A stretch of DNA of 64,000 nucleotides from JBCCIM01 sp965263205. Lineage in GTDB: Bacteria > Bacteroidota > Rhodothermia > Rhodothermales > JAHQVL01. Within the stretch, counting starts at the first letter, position 1. Every line of letters starts with the position of its first letter. The notes below the pieces were generated by a model. It did not search any database. It had not been told where the DNA came from and saw only the letters and a list, made by a program, of their open reading frames with translations. Below are positions 9,656 to 19,083 of this stretch, piece after piece. The stretch spans positions 106,279-170,278 of the forward strand of contig CBDHHF010000022.1 of the NCBI GenBank assembly GCA_965263205.1. Reading direction: 5' to 3'. Made by a program: the position numbers and the translations under genes.

Positions 9656-11179
9656 TCAATGCATTTTGCGCTGCCTCCAGGGGCTTGTTATTGGCGCCTG
9701 CGATACAACCGCCTTTTCAGGCTTTTGTTGATGGAGATGCCATGCCCCAACCAGCGCTGCAGCAAGCTCCTCCATTTCTGTCGATTGCTGGAGCACCTCG
9801 GGCGTGAAGTAGTTGCCAACAAAATGGGTGGACACATCACCTTTCAGAAAAGCTTCATGCTCCATCACAAAAGCACAAAATGGAATTGTCGTTTTTACGC
9901 CGGCAACATCGTACTCATCCAGCGCTCGTGCCATCTTTCGAATGGCTCCTTCGCGCGTAGTGGCATACGTTACCAGCTTAGCAATCATCGGATCGTAATG
10001 AATCGGAATCTCTCCTCCTTCCTCAACGCCCGCATCCAACCGTACGCCAAGCCCTGCCGGCGGGCGATGTACAGTTAACGTCCCTGGACTTGGCAAGAAA
10101 TTGTTCTCGGGATCCTCGGCATACACCCTGCACTCTATGGCATGGCCCTGCATCTGTACATCGTCCTGGGTAAACCCGAGCAGTTCACCTTCGGCAACGC
10201 GCAACTGTTCAGCCACAAGATCGAGCCCTGTTATCATCTCTGTCACAGGATGCTCCACCTGCAGGCGGGTATTCATCTCCATAAAATAGAAATTCAGGTC
10301 TTTGTCGATCAGAAACTCCACGGTGCCGGCGTTGGTGTAGCCACAGGCCAACGCTGCATTTATGGCTGCTTCGCCCATGGCAGCCCGAACCTCGGGCGTT
10401 AAAATAGAGGACGGTGCCTCTTCGATTACTTTTTGATGTCGGCGCTGAATTGAACACTCGCGCTCGAATAAATGCACGCAGTTGCCATGCTCATCAGCCA
10501 GCACCTGAAACTCGATATGGCGCGGCTGTACGATATACTTCTCCAAAAAAACACGTCCGTCACCAAACGCAGCCTCAGCCTCGCGCTGCGCCATTTCCAT
10601 GGATTGCTCAAAATCAGCGGGATCCTCAACCAGGCGCATGCCTTTTCCACCACCGCCAGCAGCTGCCTTGATAAGCACAGGATATCCAATTTCGTCAGCA
10701 ATACCTGCAGCCTCTTCCACGTCTGCAACAGCTTCGGTAGTGCCGGGTGCCATGGGAATGCCGGCCTTCTCCATCATCGCGCGCGCCGTGGTTTTATCAC
10801 CCATGGCACGGATAGCATCTGGGGGAGGGCCAACAAAAATGATTTTTTCACGTCTACATGCTTGAGAAAAGGCTGCATTTTCAGACAGGAACCCATATCC
10901 GGGATGAATAGCATTTGCACGGGCTGCCAAAGCAACCTCAAGAATTTTGTCTTCCAATAAGTAAGATGACCGGGAAGGCGCCGGCCCGATGCAATAGGCT
11001 TCATCTGCCAGTTGAACGTGCAACGCATTGCGGTCCGCTTCACTGAAAACAGCTACGGTTTGGATGCCAAGCTCCTTGCACGTCCGCATAACACGAACAG
11101 CAATTTCGCCCCGATTGGCAACCAGGAGCTTTGTAATTTTTTGGGGGCGATAAAGCGGACGGTTTTCTTTTTGCTGCAT
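9656..11179 (-). CDS. accC: Biotin carboxylase subunit of an acyl-CoA carboxylase
   Basis: The 507-residue protein covers the whole biotin carboxylase fold: the N-terminal L-L-V-A-N-R-G-E-I-A-V-R-V segment, the ATP-grasp glycine-rich loop K-A-A-A-G-G-G-G-K-G-M-R, the active-site motif E-M-N-T-R-L-Q-V-E-H-P-V-T-E, and the C-terminal biotin carboxylase domain. It carboxylates biotin on a carrier protein with ATP and bicarbonate, the first half-reaction of acetyl- or propionyl-CoA carboxylase. No biotinyl domain (A/V-M-K-M) is fused and no carrier or carboxyltransferase gene is adjacent, so the substrate CoA is uncertain. It is about 60 residues longer than E. coli AccC, mainly as a C-terminal tail. 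Confidence 0.9.
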   Translation of the reverse strand: MQQKENRPLYRPQKITKLLVANRGEIAVRVMRTCKELGIQTVAVFSEADRNALHVQLADEAYCIGPAPSRSSYLLEDKILEVALAARANAIHPGYGFLSENAAFSQACRREKIIFVGPPPDAIRAMGDKTTARAMMEKAGIPMAPGTTEAVADVEEAAGIADEIGYPVLIKAAAGGGGKGMRLVEDPADFEQSMEMAQREAEAAFGDGRVFLEKYIVQPRHIEFQVLADEHGNCVHLFERECSIQRRHQKVIEEAPSSILTPEVRAAMGEAAINAALACGYTNAGTVEFLIDKDLNFYFMEMNTRLQVEHPVTEMITGLDLVAEQLRVAEGELLGFTQDDVQMQGHAIECRVYAEDPENNFLPSPGTLTVHRPPAGLGVRLDAGVEEGGEIPIHYDPMIAKLVTYATTREGAIRKMARALDEYDVAGVKTTIPFCAFVMEHEAFLKGDVSTHFVGNYFTPEVLQQSTEMEELAAALVGAWHLHQQKPEKAVVSQAPITSPWRQRKMH

Positions 11180-11299
11180 GCAGCCGATCTCAATTGAGGT
11201 AGATATAGACGTAAACGCAAACTTTTTTGCTTCTCATCGGATCGAAAAGGTACGCATTAAGTAAGCGTTTGTTGAGGTTTTTACTATTGTTTATCCCTG

Positions 11300-12238
11300 A
11301 TGGCCAAGCCTAAAAACTATTATAAGATCCTCGGTATAAGCGAGAAGGCGAGCCCGGAAGAAATTAAGAAAAGCTACCGGGCCCTTGCACGCAAATACCA
11401 TCCGGACAGAAATCCAAATCAGCCGGATGCAGAGGAACGCTTTAAGTCCATTCAGGAAGCCTACGACGTCCTTTCCGATCCCAAGCGCAGGAGAGAATAC
11501 AACCAGTTCAGAAAAGATCCATTTGCCCCGTACCAGTCTGCAAATGGTGACCAGTTTTACCGCGCCCCCGACGGCACCTTTGTACGGCGCGAACGCCGCG
11601 GACCTACACCACCTCCCGAAGATGTATTTGGTATGGGAGGCGACTCTGGCGGATTTTCTGGTTTTATCAATCGAATTTTTGGTTCGGAGCCTGAGCCCAG
11701 GCAGCCCGGAGACAAAACCAAAAGCCGGCGATCCAGCCTCGATGTGGAAACACGGGTGCGCCTCAATTTCACGCAGGCGCTGCGCGGCGGCCGCACCGAA
11801 CTCACGCTGCCCCACGGCGAAATTATCCGTATCAAAATCCCTCGCGGTGTCCGTCCCGGATTCAAAATCAAACTAAAAGGCCGCGGCCAGGTGAGCGCGA
11901 CCTCTACGGGTGATCTCTACGTTACCTTCGAAGTAGAACCACATTCGTACTACCGGCGACGTGGAGACGACCTGCACATCACCTGCACCATCAATCCATT
12001 AGAAGCCATTGTGGGCATCAACCGCGACGTCATTAATGCCTACGGCAATCGGATTAAGGTAAAAATTCCACCCGGCACCCAGCATGGGACCAAGCTACGC
12101 CTCAAAGGACAGGGCGTTGAAACGAGCAAAAAAACAGGCGACCTGTACGTCAAAGTGGAAATCCAGACGCCTGAAAACCTGACGGATGAGCAGGTGGCCA
12201 TTCTGAAGCAGGCCGGCAAAGATACCCGCCTCCTGTAA
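11300..12238 (+). CDS. DnaJ-family co-chaperone, CbpA-like (no zinc finger)
   Basis: The protein (312 residues) opens with a J domain (residues about 4-70) with the obligatory H-P-D in K-Y-H-P-D-R-N, followed by a Gly/Phe-rich linker (about 75-140), then two DnaJ C-terminal substrate-binding beta domains (V-R-L-N-F-T-Q-A-L-R-G-G and L-E-A-I-V-G repeats). The cysteine-rich zinc finger of true DnaJ is absent, as in CbpA/type II Hsp40. It should stimulate DnaK ATPase and deliver unfolded clients in the cytoplasm. It is transcribed divergently from accC and converges with the next gene, with 2 bases between stop codons. Confidence 0.9.
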   Translation: MAKPKNYYKILGISEKASPEEIKKSYRALARKYHPDRNPNQPDAEERFKSIQEAYDVLSDPKRRREYNQFRKDPFAPYQSANGDQFYRAPDGTFVRRERRGPTPPPEDVFGMGGDSGGFSGFINRIFGSEPEPRQPGDKTKSRRSSLDVETRVRLNFTQALRGGRTELTLPHGEIIRIKIPRGVRPGFKIKLKGRGQVSATSTGDLYVTFEVEPHSYYRRRGDDLHITCTINPLEAIVGINRDVINAYGNRIKVKIPPGTQHGTKLRLKGQGVETSKKTGDLYVKVEIQTPENLTDEQVAILKQAGKDTRLL

Positions 12239-12240
12239 AC

Positions 12241-13335
12241 TTACGCGCTCACCGGGATTAATCCTGAGAAAAACGAAATCAGCAGGTCAAAACTCCCCAG
12301 CATCTCCAGCGGGTTGTGGCCGGCACCAGGGAAGACCATAAACGAAAGAGAGCCCTCATCTCGTCCCATATCCTGCAAAGTCTCCGCCAACGAAATTGCA
12401 TGATCAACAGATACCACCGTGTCGGCATCACCATGTAAGATTTGCACGTTGGGTAACTGTTCAGCAAAGAGTACCGGAGAACGCTTAACCAACTCAGCAC
12501 GTGCTTCCGCCACCGTTATTTCTCCACGACCCAGCGGCTGGATATACATATCATTGAGGAAATTCAGTCCCGGCAAGTTACGCGGATTGCCCTGCAGGGC
12601 TTCCCTGAACGTATCCTGTACATCAGGCACAAAGAAATCCGTAGGCCCAAAGAACTCCGAAACCAGCGAAATCCGCGCATCGCGAATGGCCATTAATAAT
12701 GCCACGCCACCACCCCGACTAAAGCCAAGCGCACCAATCCGTGTTGGATCAACGGCACTTGTTGTTTCGAGCGTCAAATTCAGCAGCGCAAGCGCATCGT
12801 CAACATCATAGTCCCAAGGGCTTTCTGTACCCTCTGACTGGTAGGTTTGCCCATCGAGTGTCAACGGTTCGCTACGATACGAAGGAACAACAAAAACGAA
12901 CTGGTCGATCAGGTCACTTACACCAAATGCGAATAAACTCAGCGTTGCATCCAAATCTTCGCCGCTATCACCTCCGTGGTTATACACAATCACAGGCAGG
13001 CTTTCCGGGGCGGCGCCAACAGGTACCACAATAGCACCGAAGTGTGTATTGCCACCAACCTCGTGCGAAACAACGCGGTATACACTGCGAGAACCGTTCG
13101 CAAAGTCGATTGTATCGGAAGCAACTTCTACATGGCCAACAACGCTTACATCGCGTTGTGCCCAATCATCGAGTACAGCCTGTATTTCATTTGCCTGCGC
13201 CGGCGCGAAGACTTCATCAAGATCTACGCCACTCACAATCCGACTGTCTGCATCATTGGCACCACTGTCGCACCCTACGAGGACAACCATCAAACCGACA
13301 ATCGCGAACCGCACATATCTGAACATCTGATTCAT
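12241..13335 (-). CDS. Alpha/beta-hydrolase lipoprotein (peptidase S9/acyl esterase-like)
   Basis: Start 13335 (M-N-Q-M-F-R-Y) or 13326 gives a lipoprotein signal ending L-V-G-C, placing the enzyme in the periplasm or on the outer membrane. The 364-residue product has an oxyanion-region Y-N-H-G-G-D-S-G, the nucleophile elbow G-F-S-R-G-G, an acid in H-G-D-A-D-T-V-V, and the catalytic His in G-A-G-H-N-P. These are the marks of an S9-like or dienelactone-hydrolase-like serine hydrolase. The substrate is unknown. It ends two bases from the convergent DnaJ-like gene, so the stop regions of the two transcripts must overlap. Confidence 0.8.
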   Translation of the reverse strand: MNQMFRYVRFAIVGLMVVLVGCDSGANDADSRIVSGVDLDEVFAPAQANEIQAVLDDWAQRDVSVVGHVEVASDTIDFANGSRSVYRVVSHEVGGNTHFGAIVVPVGAAPESLPVIVYNHGGDSGEDLDATLSLFAFGVSDLIDQFVFVVPSYRSEPLTLDGQTYQSEGTESPWDYDVDDALALLNLTLETTSAVDPTRIGALGFSRGGGVALLMAIRDARISLVSEFFGPTDFFVPDVQDTFREALQGNPRNLPGLNFLNDMYIQPLGRGEITVAEARAELVKRSPVLFAEQLPNVQILHGDADTVVSVDHAISLAETLQDMGRDEGSLSFMVFPGAGHNPLEMLGSFDLLISFFSGLIPVSA

Positions 13336-13700
13336 AAACTCTCTTGCATTCCTGTTGCTTGAAAAAACCGGGCACACATTTAATACATTCGACCAGGGCC
13401 GTACAACCTAACACCCACAAAGGTTCATAACAATAAGTTAATCCTTGTGGGCTGATTAATCCGGCAAAATCTCTTATATATATTTCCCGCCAGACCCGCA
13501 CAGCAACCACTAAACAAAGTTGATGGCGCTATTTGATTAAAAATCAGCGCCGCTTGTCTAATTTACGGGACCCTAACAGGCGATTGCGCAGTAGTGAGCC
13601 AGAGTTGCATCAATACTGTAGATGTTTTACGTTTTCCTTTGTTACGCGAAACGTAATGCATCACCTGTTTCTGGCAAGCGTATCCCAATCACTGCACATC

Positions 13701-14513
13701 ATGCTTATGCGCAGCTTTTTGCATAGCATCTTTTTGACCACTTTTGTGAGCCTTGTACTCCTTGTGAGTATGCCGGCCCAGGCGGAGCACCACGGCGTGG
13801 ACTCGCTAAAGGTCAGTGCACTGCTTGCCGAAGGTGATGTTTTCTACCGCCGACTCGACAATAAACTGGCCATTGCGAGTTACCGACAGGCCTTTGCACT
13901 CGACTCAACCTCCTTCGATGTACTCTCGCGCCTTGCTCGTACCGCAAATGACCTGGGCCGGGACCTGCACGCCGACCAACAAAACAGTGCAGCCGAAGAT
14001 GCATTTTTCGAGGCGGTACGTTATGCCGACTTGCTGCTTATCGATCATGCCAACAGCGTACACACGCATTACTACCTTGCGCTTACCAAAGGAAACCTGG
14101 CCCTATTTCAAGGGGGACGCAAGAAAATTGAGTTTGCCCGAGAAATTGAACAGCATTGCCTCGAAGGACTCCGTATCGATTCTACACACGCTGAATTGAT
14201 GGTCGCGTTTGGCGTATTCAAGCGTGAAGTCGCAAGCTCTACCTGGATGGAACGGACGTTTGCTAAAGCCCTGTTTGGTGAAATCCCCCAAGGCACAAAA
14301 GAAAACGCTGTAGAACTACTCACAAGGGCCGTAGCATTGAGGCCTGAATTGCACATTGCGCGCTTTGAACTGGCACTCTCGCTGATCGCAGTAGGACAAC
14401 CCGAAGAGGCCATGACACACCTGAAAGCCGCGCAATCGTTACCCGCACAAACAACGCAAGACAACCGCAACCGTCAGCTTGCGGAACGCATGCTTGCACG
14501 CATGTCCCAGTAA
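13701..14513 (+). CDS. Exported tetratricopeptide-repeat protein
   Basis: The open frame begins at 13533, but the start at 13701 (M-L-M-R-S-F-L-H-S) or 13707 places a good signal peptide (core S-I-F-L-T-T-F-V-S-L-V-L-L-V, cleavage near A-Q-A) at the N-terminus. The mature protein of about 240 residues is all-helical with TPR-like units (for example L-A-I-A-S-Y-R-Q-A-F-A-L-D and the C-terminal A-V-A-L-R-P-E-L-H-I-A-R-F-E-L-A). It is probably a periplasmic scaffold; no enzymatic motif is visible. It converges with the PlsC gene with 6 bases between the stop codons. Confidence 0.7.
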   Translation: MLMRSFLHSIFLTTFVSLVLLVSMPAQAEHHGVDSLKVSALLAEGDVFYRRLDNKLAIASYRQAFALDSTSFDVLSRLARTANDLGRDLHADQQNSAAEDAFFEAVRYADLLLIDHANSVHTHYYLALTKGNLALFQGGRKKIEFAREIEQHCLEGLRIDSTHAELMVAFGVFKREVASSTWMERTFAKALFGEIPQGTKENAVELLTRAVALRPELHIARFELALSLIAVGQPEEAMTHLKAAQSLPAQTTQDNRNRQLAERMLARMSQ

Positions 14514-14519
14514 TCCCCT

Positions 14520-15293
14520 CTACGATTCCTGTGCTGGATTCTGCCCACCCGTAAGCGCCGGCTGACTGGCCGGCACCATGGCCTCCAAAATGGCATTACG
14601 CGCGCGATCCGAGAGCTCCTTCGCGGAGAGCGCCTCTACATCGGCTACAGGAATCGGATCGAGTGCTTCGACTTTCATATGATGCCGGCCTTTTAGCCAG
14701 AATTGTCCTTTGGGAAGTGTAGAGGCGCTGCCAGATAACGCAATCGGTAAAATGGGTACGCCAACACGTTTCGCCAGCGTAAACGCCCCCGATTTGAACT
14801 TCCCCACTTCCCCTGTTGCTGAACGCGTACCTTCAGGAAATATGTACACGCTGCTACCCTGACGCAGATGAGCTTCAGACTCCTTCATCATATCGAGTAT
14901 ACTCTGCCGGTCCCCACGTTTGACAAACACGTAGCGATTGAGCAGCATATTCCATCCGATAAACGGCACCTTGAGCAGTTCCGCCTTGGCGACCCATTTA
15001 AAATGAAAGAAGAGGCGATACCCTAACATAATGTCGACCATCGACTGATGGTTGGATACAACAACGTAGGTTGCATCCTGGTCGATTTTTTCGCGGCCGG
15101 CAGCTTGTACTTTCCAACCGGGCAACAACGTCAGATAAAAAGAGGCCCACAAGCTGGCCCAGCGGTGCACCCATACCAGGCGGGAGTCGAACAGAAACGT
15201 AAAGAGCTTGATCAAAACCGCAACGGTAATGAAGAAGGTAGACGTCACAATGAAAAACAGGACGTAAAATATGTTTAGTAGAACTGTCAACAT
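14520..15293 (-). CDS. plsC: 1-acyl-sn-glycerol-3-phosphate acyltransferase
   Basis: The start is set at 15293 (M-L-T-V-L-L-N), which opens directly onto the N-terminal membrane segment; a frame extension to 15323 is possible. The product of about 257 residues has the acyltransferase motifs N-H-Q-S-M-V-D (HX4D) and F-P-E-G-T-R-S, and a V-P-I-L-P-I-A motif. It transfers an acyl chain to the sn-2 position of lysophosphatidic acid to make phosphatidate, at the inner membrane. A second PlsC-like gene occurs at 39911-40669 in a different context (ornithine-lipid-like cluster), so this copy is the better candidate for housekeeping phospholipid synthesis. Confidence 0.88.
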   Translation of the reverse strand: MLTVLLNIFYVLFFIVTSTFFITVAVLIKLFTFLFDSRLVWVHRWASLWASFYLTLLPGWKVQAAGREKIDQDATYVVVSNHQSMVDIMLGYRLFFHFKWVAKAELLKVPFIGWNMLLNRYVFVKRGDRQSILDMMKESEAHLRQGSSVYIFPEGTRSATGEVGKFKSGAFTLAKRVGVPILPIALSGSASTLPKGQFWLKGRHHMKVEALDPIPVADVEALSAKELSDRARNAILEAMVPASQPALTGGQNPAQES

Positions 15294-15746
15294 AGCGGTA
15301 CAGGATCTCTCCACAAACCTCAAAAAGCGTAACCAGGCGCTGTCCGAAAATCAAAAATTACACAGCGCCAGCGCCACATCTAGAGCGATGCAAAAGATTT
15401 AGACTGCCGATGCCGGATTTTTCAGACAAAGCCTAATGTACGAGGCAAACGGCTGGATATCCATCATACACCAAAAGCGCATTTTCGCATTAGCCATCGA
15501 TCAACGGGCATTTATGGCATGGTTCTATTTTTAGATGGCTTTATTCGGATCTCCCGCGCTGGTACCCGCCGTGGGTCTTTATCTGAGATCTTATTATGAA
15601 TCCCGTATTCAACAGATTTTTTGGTCTAAATGTCGATAAAAACCGGCTTGGTATGGTGCTTGCAATTACCCCACTCAGATTGCACAGTACTTCTAACCCG
15701 GTAGAAGTGCTTCTTGATAGCCCATCCAAAAAGCCACGAGTTCGCT
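15294..15746. other. Divergent intergenic region, no gene recognised
   Basis: This 453-base stretch lies between the divergent plsC and receiver-domain genes and should hold both promoters. A possible open frame from 15596 overlaps the downstream gene in another frame and has no recognisable content, so I do not call it. No repeat or RNA structure stood out. Confidence 0.4.
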
Positions 15747-16274
15747 ATGCAGGAAAGCACAACAAGTTTATGGTTCTCCCCCGATTACGTCAAAGATCTC
15801 GGCCCACAACGGAAGCCGGCCATTCAGCTCCCGGCGGGACGTTCATTTCCCACCGTTGCCGAACCCAAGCCCATTACGTTTACCCCGCTCGCTAAAGACC
15901 TCAAGGTCCTCATCTGGAGTAATTCAGATGCTGGTGCGATGCATATCCACGCAGAGCTGGGCAAAATTGGCTACACGAACGTGTGGACAGCTACCTCTTA
16001 CACGGAGGGCCTCTCTAAAATCGAACACAACCTGTTCGACTTCTTCATCATCGACCTTTCGCTGGATGGTGTAGGCACTCGTATTGTGAAGGCGCTCCGG
16101 GCGTCCAGCACATACAAAAACACACCTATGTTGATCTGCACCGAGAGCCAGTTAATACAAGATATGTTGAACGCTATGAAAGCCGGCGCAAACGACTTGA
16201 TCTGCAAACCAATCAACGCCGCGCTACTTCAGAAGAAAATTGCACTTCATAGCAAAATGACTATTGCCGCCTGA
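15747..16274 (+). CDS. Stand-alone receiver-domain (CheY-like) protein with degenerate acidic pocket
   Basis: The start at 15747 (M-Q-E-S-T-T) is preferred over 15714 as it removes an unlikely leader; both are possible. The 175-residue protein is one receiver domain (about 55-170) after a 50-residue N-terminal extension. The phospho-acceptor is visible in F-F-I-I-D-L-S-L-D, the conserved Thr in L-I-C-T-E-S and the Lys in L-I-C-K-P. The acidic pair that binds Mg2+, normally D-D or E-D after the first strand, reads W-S-N-S-D, so only one Asp remains and it is shifted. Phosphorylation may be weak or absent. No histidine kinase or output domain is adjacent. Confidence 0.75.
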   Translation: MQESTTSLWFSPDYVKDLGPQRKPAIQLPAGRSFPTVAEPKPITFTPLAKDLKVLIWSNSDAGAMHIHAELGKIGYTNVWTATSYTEGLSKIEHNLFDFFIIDLSLDGVGTRIVKALRASSTYKNTPMLICTESQLIQDMLNAMKAGANDLICKPINAALLQKKIALHSKMTIAA

Positions 16275-16392
16275 CAATCTCCAGGCTGCACGCTCCGACA
16301 CCTCGGTTGCAGGTCCTGTTTAGTTTGACTGCCACGTCGCTTGATTTATAGCACAAGCATCAAGTCAGGATCTGCAACTGTACCGATCGGAA

Positions 16393-17367
16393 TCAGGCCC
16401 ACATCGGGTGGCCGAGATAACGGTTGCCACTGTCACACAATACGGTCACAACCGTGCCCGTTTCGAGTTGTTCAGCGAGCTTGATTGCAGCAGCTACGTT
16501 GGCGCCGGCAGAGATTCCAACCAGTAACCCTTCCTCACGTGCCAGTCTGCGCGTCATCTCGATGGCTGCATCATCAGAGCACCCCAATTCAATATCGGCA
16601 AGGGCACCATCGTAAATGCCAGGTACCATGGCCGTCTTTAGATGCCGCAGGCCTTTAAGACAGTGTTTGGCAACAGCCGGCTGGACAGATACACACTTGA
16701 TCGATGTGCTGAATGCTTTTAGCCGGCGAGACGTCCCCACAAAGGTGCCTGTTGTCCCTACACCGGCTACAAAGTGTGAAATATTCCCATCCGTCTGCTC
16801 AATAATTTCAGGCCCCGTGCCTTCAAAATGCGCCATCCAGTTTGCGTCGTTGTTGTACTGGTTCGCGTAGAAGTAGCCTTCCGGACTGTTCTTCATCTTT
16901 TGCAGCACGTATTGCTGGGCTCCATCGGAACCAAGATCGGGATCCGTCAGCCGCAATACGGCGCCATAAGAGCGTAACATGCGCTTCCGTTCCTCCGAAG
17001 CGCTTTCTGGCATGGCGATTTCAACATCGATTCCTAGCGAAGCACAGATCATCGCATATGCAATCCCTGTATTCCCGCTCGTAGAATCAATAAGCGTAAC
17101 ACCTTCTCGCAACGCACCGGTGCGAATGGCATCCTGGATGATGTAGAGTGCTGCCCGATCTTTGACTGAACCACTGGGATTCAAGTACTCAGCTTTGGCG
17201 TAAACCGAAACCGTATCTGGCAGATGGGCGGTTAGCTTGCGAAGCTTGAGCAATGGCGTATTGCCAATCTGAGCCAACGCAGTTTCCTCGATCTGTTCGA
17301 GCAGTGCAGCACCACACGTTACAGCCGGCGGCAATACCTCAGACAAGGGATTTGGGAGCACACTCAT
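16393..17367 (-). CDS. cysM: Cysteine synthase (O-acetylserine sulfhydrylase, CysK/CysM family)
   Basis: The 324-residue protein is a fold-type II PLP enzyme. The Schiff-base lysine lies in N-P-S-G-S-V-K-D-R, the substrate-binding loop is S-T-S-G-N-T-G, and the phosphate-binding loop reads G-V-G-T-T-G-T-F. It condenses O-acetylserine (or O-phosphoserine in some relatives) with sulfide or thiosulfate to make cysteine. The V-Q-P and P-G-I-Y-D segments resemble the CysM-like branch, but CysK versus CysM cannot be settled by eye, so the symbol is provisional. A start at 17367 gives an N-terminal extension of about 25 residues before the conserved I-G-N-T-P-L motif. Confidence 0.85.
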   Translation of the reverse strand: MSVLPNPLSEVLPPAVTCGAALLEQIEETALAQIGNTPLLKLRKLTAHLPDTVSVYAKAEYLNPSGSVKDRAALYIIQDAIRTGALREGVTLIDSTSGNTGIAYAMICASLGIDVEIAMPESASEERKRMLRSYGAVLRLTDPDLGSDGAQQYVLQKMKNSPEGYFYANQYNNDANWMAHFEGTGPEIIEQTDGNISHFVAGVGTTGTFVGTSRRLKAFSTSIKCVSVQPAVAKHCLKGLRHLKTAMVPGIYDGALADIELGCSDDAAIEMTRRLAREEGLLVGISAGANVAAAIKLAEQLETGTVVTVLCDSGNRYLGHPMWA

Positions 17368-17741
17368 ACGTGTTTCTTACATTCGTTCCTGAAATAGCCG
17401 GACGCTATTGCACACAGGACCCTGACTTCACAACGTAAATCAGGGGCGGAGGACCTGCTTGGTGTGGGGTAAAAGCAAAGCCAATATTCCGGCCAGGTGA
17501 GTATCAAGTTCGCGCCAGGAGATACGCCGATTGCGCACTGACATCCAAATCATGCAATCGGCATATTGCACTGAAATTGTAAGGAAGTCAGATCGCAATG
17601 TAAAGCGAGCCGGCACGTGGAGAAGATAGGGCTTCCGAATGAATGGTGGATTGATTTGAAATGAAAATCAAGACAAAAAGCCGCGCAAAGCGGCTTTTTG
17701 GGCATATAAATCGAATCTATGAAGTCCGACTGGCAGGAAAT
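17368..17741. other. Intergenic region with terminator
   Basis: This 374-base gap between two minus-strand genes holds the terminator at 17675-17699 near its left part and, to the right, the promoter region of cysM. No coding sequence or repeat recognised. Confidence 0.45.
17675..17699. terminator. Bidirectional rho-independent terminator
   Basis: AAAAAGCCGC (17675-17684) pairs with GCGGCTTTTT (17690-17699) around a 5-nt loop. The perfect 10-bp stem has T runs on both strands. On the minus strand, where both neighbours are coded, it lies between the cysM start and the rhodanese stop, though it is displaced from both. Confidence 0.8.
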
Positions 17742-18143
17742 CTAAACGCGTATTACGGGATAACCTCCTCTTTTCCAGCCGTTAAGTTGTCCTTCCAACA
17801 TGTACACTTGCTCGTAGCCGGCCACACGGAGAATTAACGCGCCAACACGCGCCCGTAAACCCGAGCCACAATACAGAACAAGGGTTTCCTGCTCTGAAAT
17901 CGCAAGGTTCTTATGCTCAGAATAAAGCGAAAACACAGAAGCAGGAATTGCGTAAGGCAAATGGCCTGTGTCGTATTCAGCTTTGGTTCGTACGTCAAGG
18001 ATGGCCGGGGCTTCGCCATCTCCAATAAGCTCCATCAATGCATCTGCGCTAACCTTCGGTGTAAGCGTGGGCCAGTAAAGCGGCACCGTTACAATAAAGA
18101 AGGATAAGACGATGGCAAAGAAGAAAAATCGTCTTGTTGTCAT
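17742..18143 (-). CDS. Membrane-anchored rhodanese-like sulfurtransferase
   Basis: The start at 18143 (M-T-T-R-R-F-F-F-F-A) lies 10 bases after the preceding hydroxylase gene and opens directly onto a single N-terminal membrane segment; an open frame further upstream would overlap that gene. The 133-residue product has a one-domain rhodanese (about 35-130): the first motif is I-L-D-V-R-T-K-A-E-Y and the active-site loop is Y-C-G-S-G-L-R-A with the catalytic Cys. The final G-G-Y-P-V motif is also typical. It likely handles sulfane sulfur or a redox relay on the periplasmic face. The near overlap with the upstream gene suggests one operon. Confidence 0.85.
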   Translation of the reverse strand: MTTRRFFFFAIVLSFFIVTVPLYWPTLTPKVSADALMELIGDGEAPAILDVRTKAEYDTGHLPYAIPASVFSLYSEHKNLAISEQETLVLYCGSGLRARVGALILRVAGYEQVYMLEGQLNGWKRGGYPVIRV

Positions 18144-18153
18144 CAAGTAAAAA

Positions 18154-19083
18154 TCAAGTTGTGGCGGACTCCATGTCGCTACCGTTGTCTTCGGGCTCCT
18201 TAGCTTTTCGGAGGGTAAACGGGAGGCCATGGAGGCTTTGGGCGATGAACGTTTTGGGGAACGAATCAACCCCTTCGAAACCTAGCTCAATATCGCGCCC
18301 ATTGTAGGGCACATAATCGGTTCCGAACAGATAATCCCAGATACTTAAGGTCAATCCAAAGTTTACGCCAAATCTGTGGGATTCAGGCCATTCTTTTGCA
18401 TGATGCCATATATGCATCTGTGGATTATTAAATATATACTTCAAAATCCCCAGATTGATCGTGAAGTTCGAGTGATTAAAGTGACCTACAGCAAGTGTGA
18501 ACAGGTGAACGATGAAAAAATCATCGATTCCGAAGCCAATCATAGCTAGCGGGATGTATTCCAGCACCCGATACACCACATTTTCCATCCAATGGAAGCG
18601 CAGGTGTGCCGCAAATCCCATTTCTTTTACAGAATGATGCACTTTATGGAATTCCCACAGGAACGGCACCCGATGCAGTAACCGATGGATATTCCACTGC
18701 ATAAAGTCACGTATCACAAACAAAGCCAGCAACTGCGTCCAGGCCGGCCAGGTCTCGAGGTGTATAGCAACCAGATTGGTAATCCCAAACAACCCTAAAA
18801 AGTCGTTAAACAGGTTCACAACTACATCCGACGCTGCATTGTAAATGATCAGCGAAAAGAGGAAGAAGTTGAAGAACATGTAGAAAAAATCCAGCCAAAA
18901 GTCCTGTCGGAACCGCGCCTGGTTCTTCCGCCATGGTTTCGCCAGCTCTAACACAAAAAAGAGCACAGAAACTGCTATGAGCCAGTAGAAGTAGTTGGTC
19001 CAGTGTGGGTTGAGTATCTCTTGCCATAGATACGAGGCGTATCCCTGATAGCTGGCAATGATCAGATCAATGTATTCTTGCAC
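18154..19083 (-). CDS. Sterol desaturase/fatty acid hydroxylase family membrane protein
   Basis: This 309-residue protein has four or more membrane helices and the histidine clusters of the diiron hydroxylase superfamily: H-R-L-L-H, H-K-V-H-H-S, H-F-N-H and I-W-H-H-A. It should hydroxylate or desaturate a lipid, sterol, hopanoid or carotenoid at the inner membrane using O2 and an electron donor. Bacterial relatives act on diverse lipids, so the substrate is not assigned. It is followed 10 bases later by the rhodanese gene and is transcribed divergently from the glycosyltransferase gene across a 250-base gap. Confidence 0.85.
   Translation of the reverse strand: MQEYIDLIIASYQGYASYLWQEILNPHWTNYFYWLIAVSVLFFVLELAKPWRKNQARFRQDFWLDFFYMFFNFFLFSLIIYNAASDVVVNLFNDFLGLFGITNLVAIHLETWPAWTQLLALFVIRDFMQWNIHRLLHRVPFLWEFHKVHHSVKEMGFAAHLRFHWMENVVYRVLEYIPLAMIGFGIDDFFIVHLFTLAVGHFNHSNFTINLGILKYIFNNPQMHIWHHAKEWPESHRFGVNFGLTLSIWDYLFGTDYVPYNGRDIELGFEGVDSFPKTFIAQSLHGLPFTLRKAKEPEDNGSDMESATT

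Noticed and set aside
15596..15895. 99-codon open frame upstream of the receiver gene
   Set aside because: Overlaps the receiver gene in another frame, with no family features.
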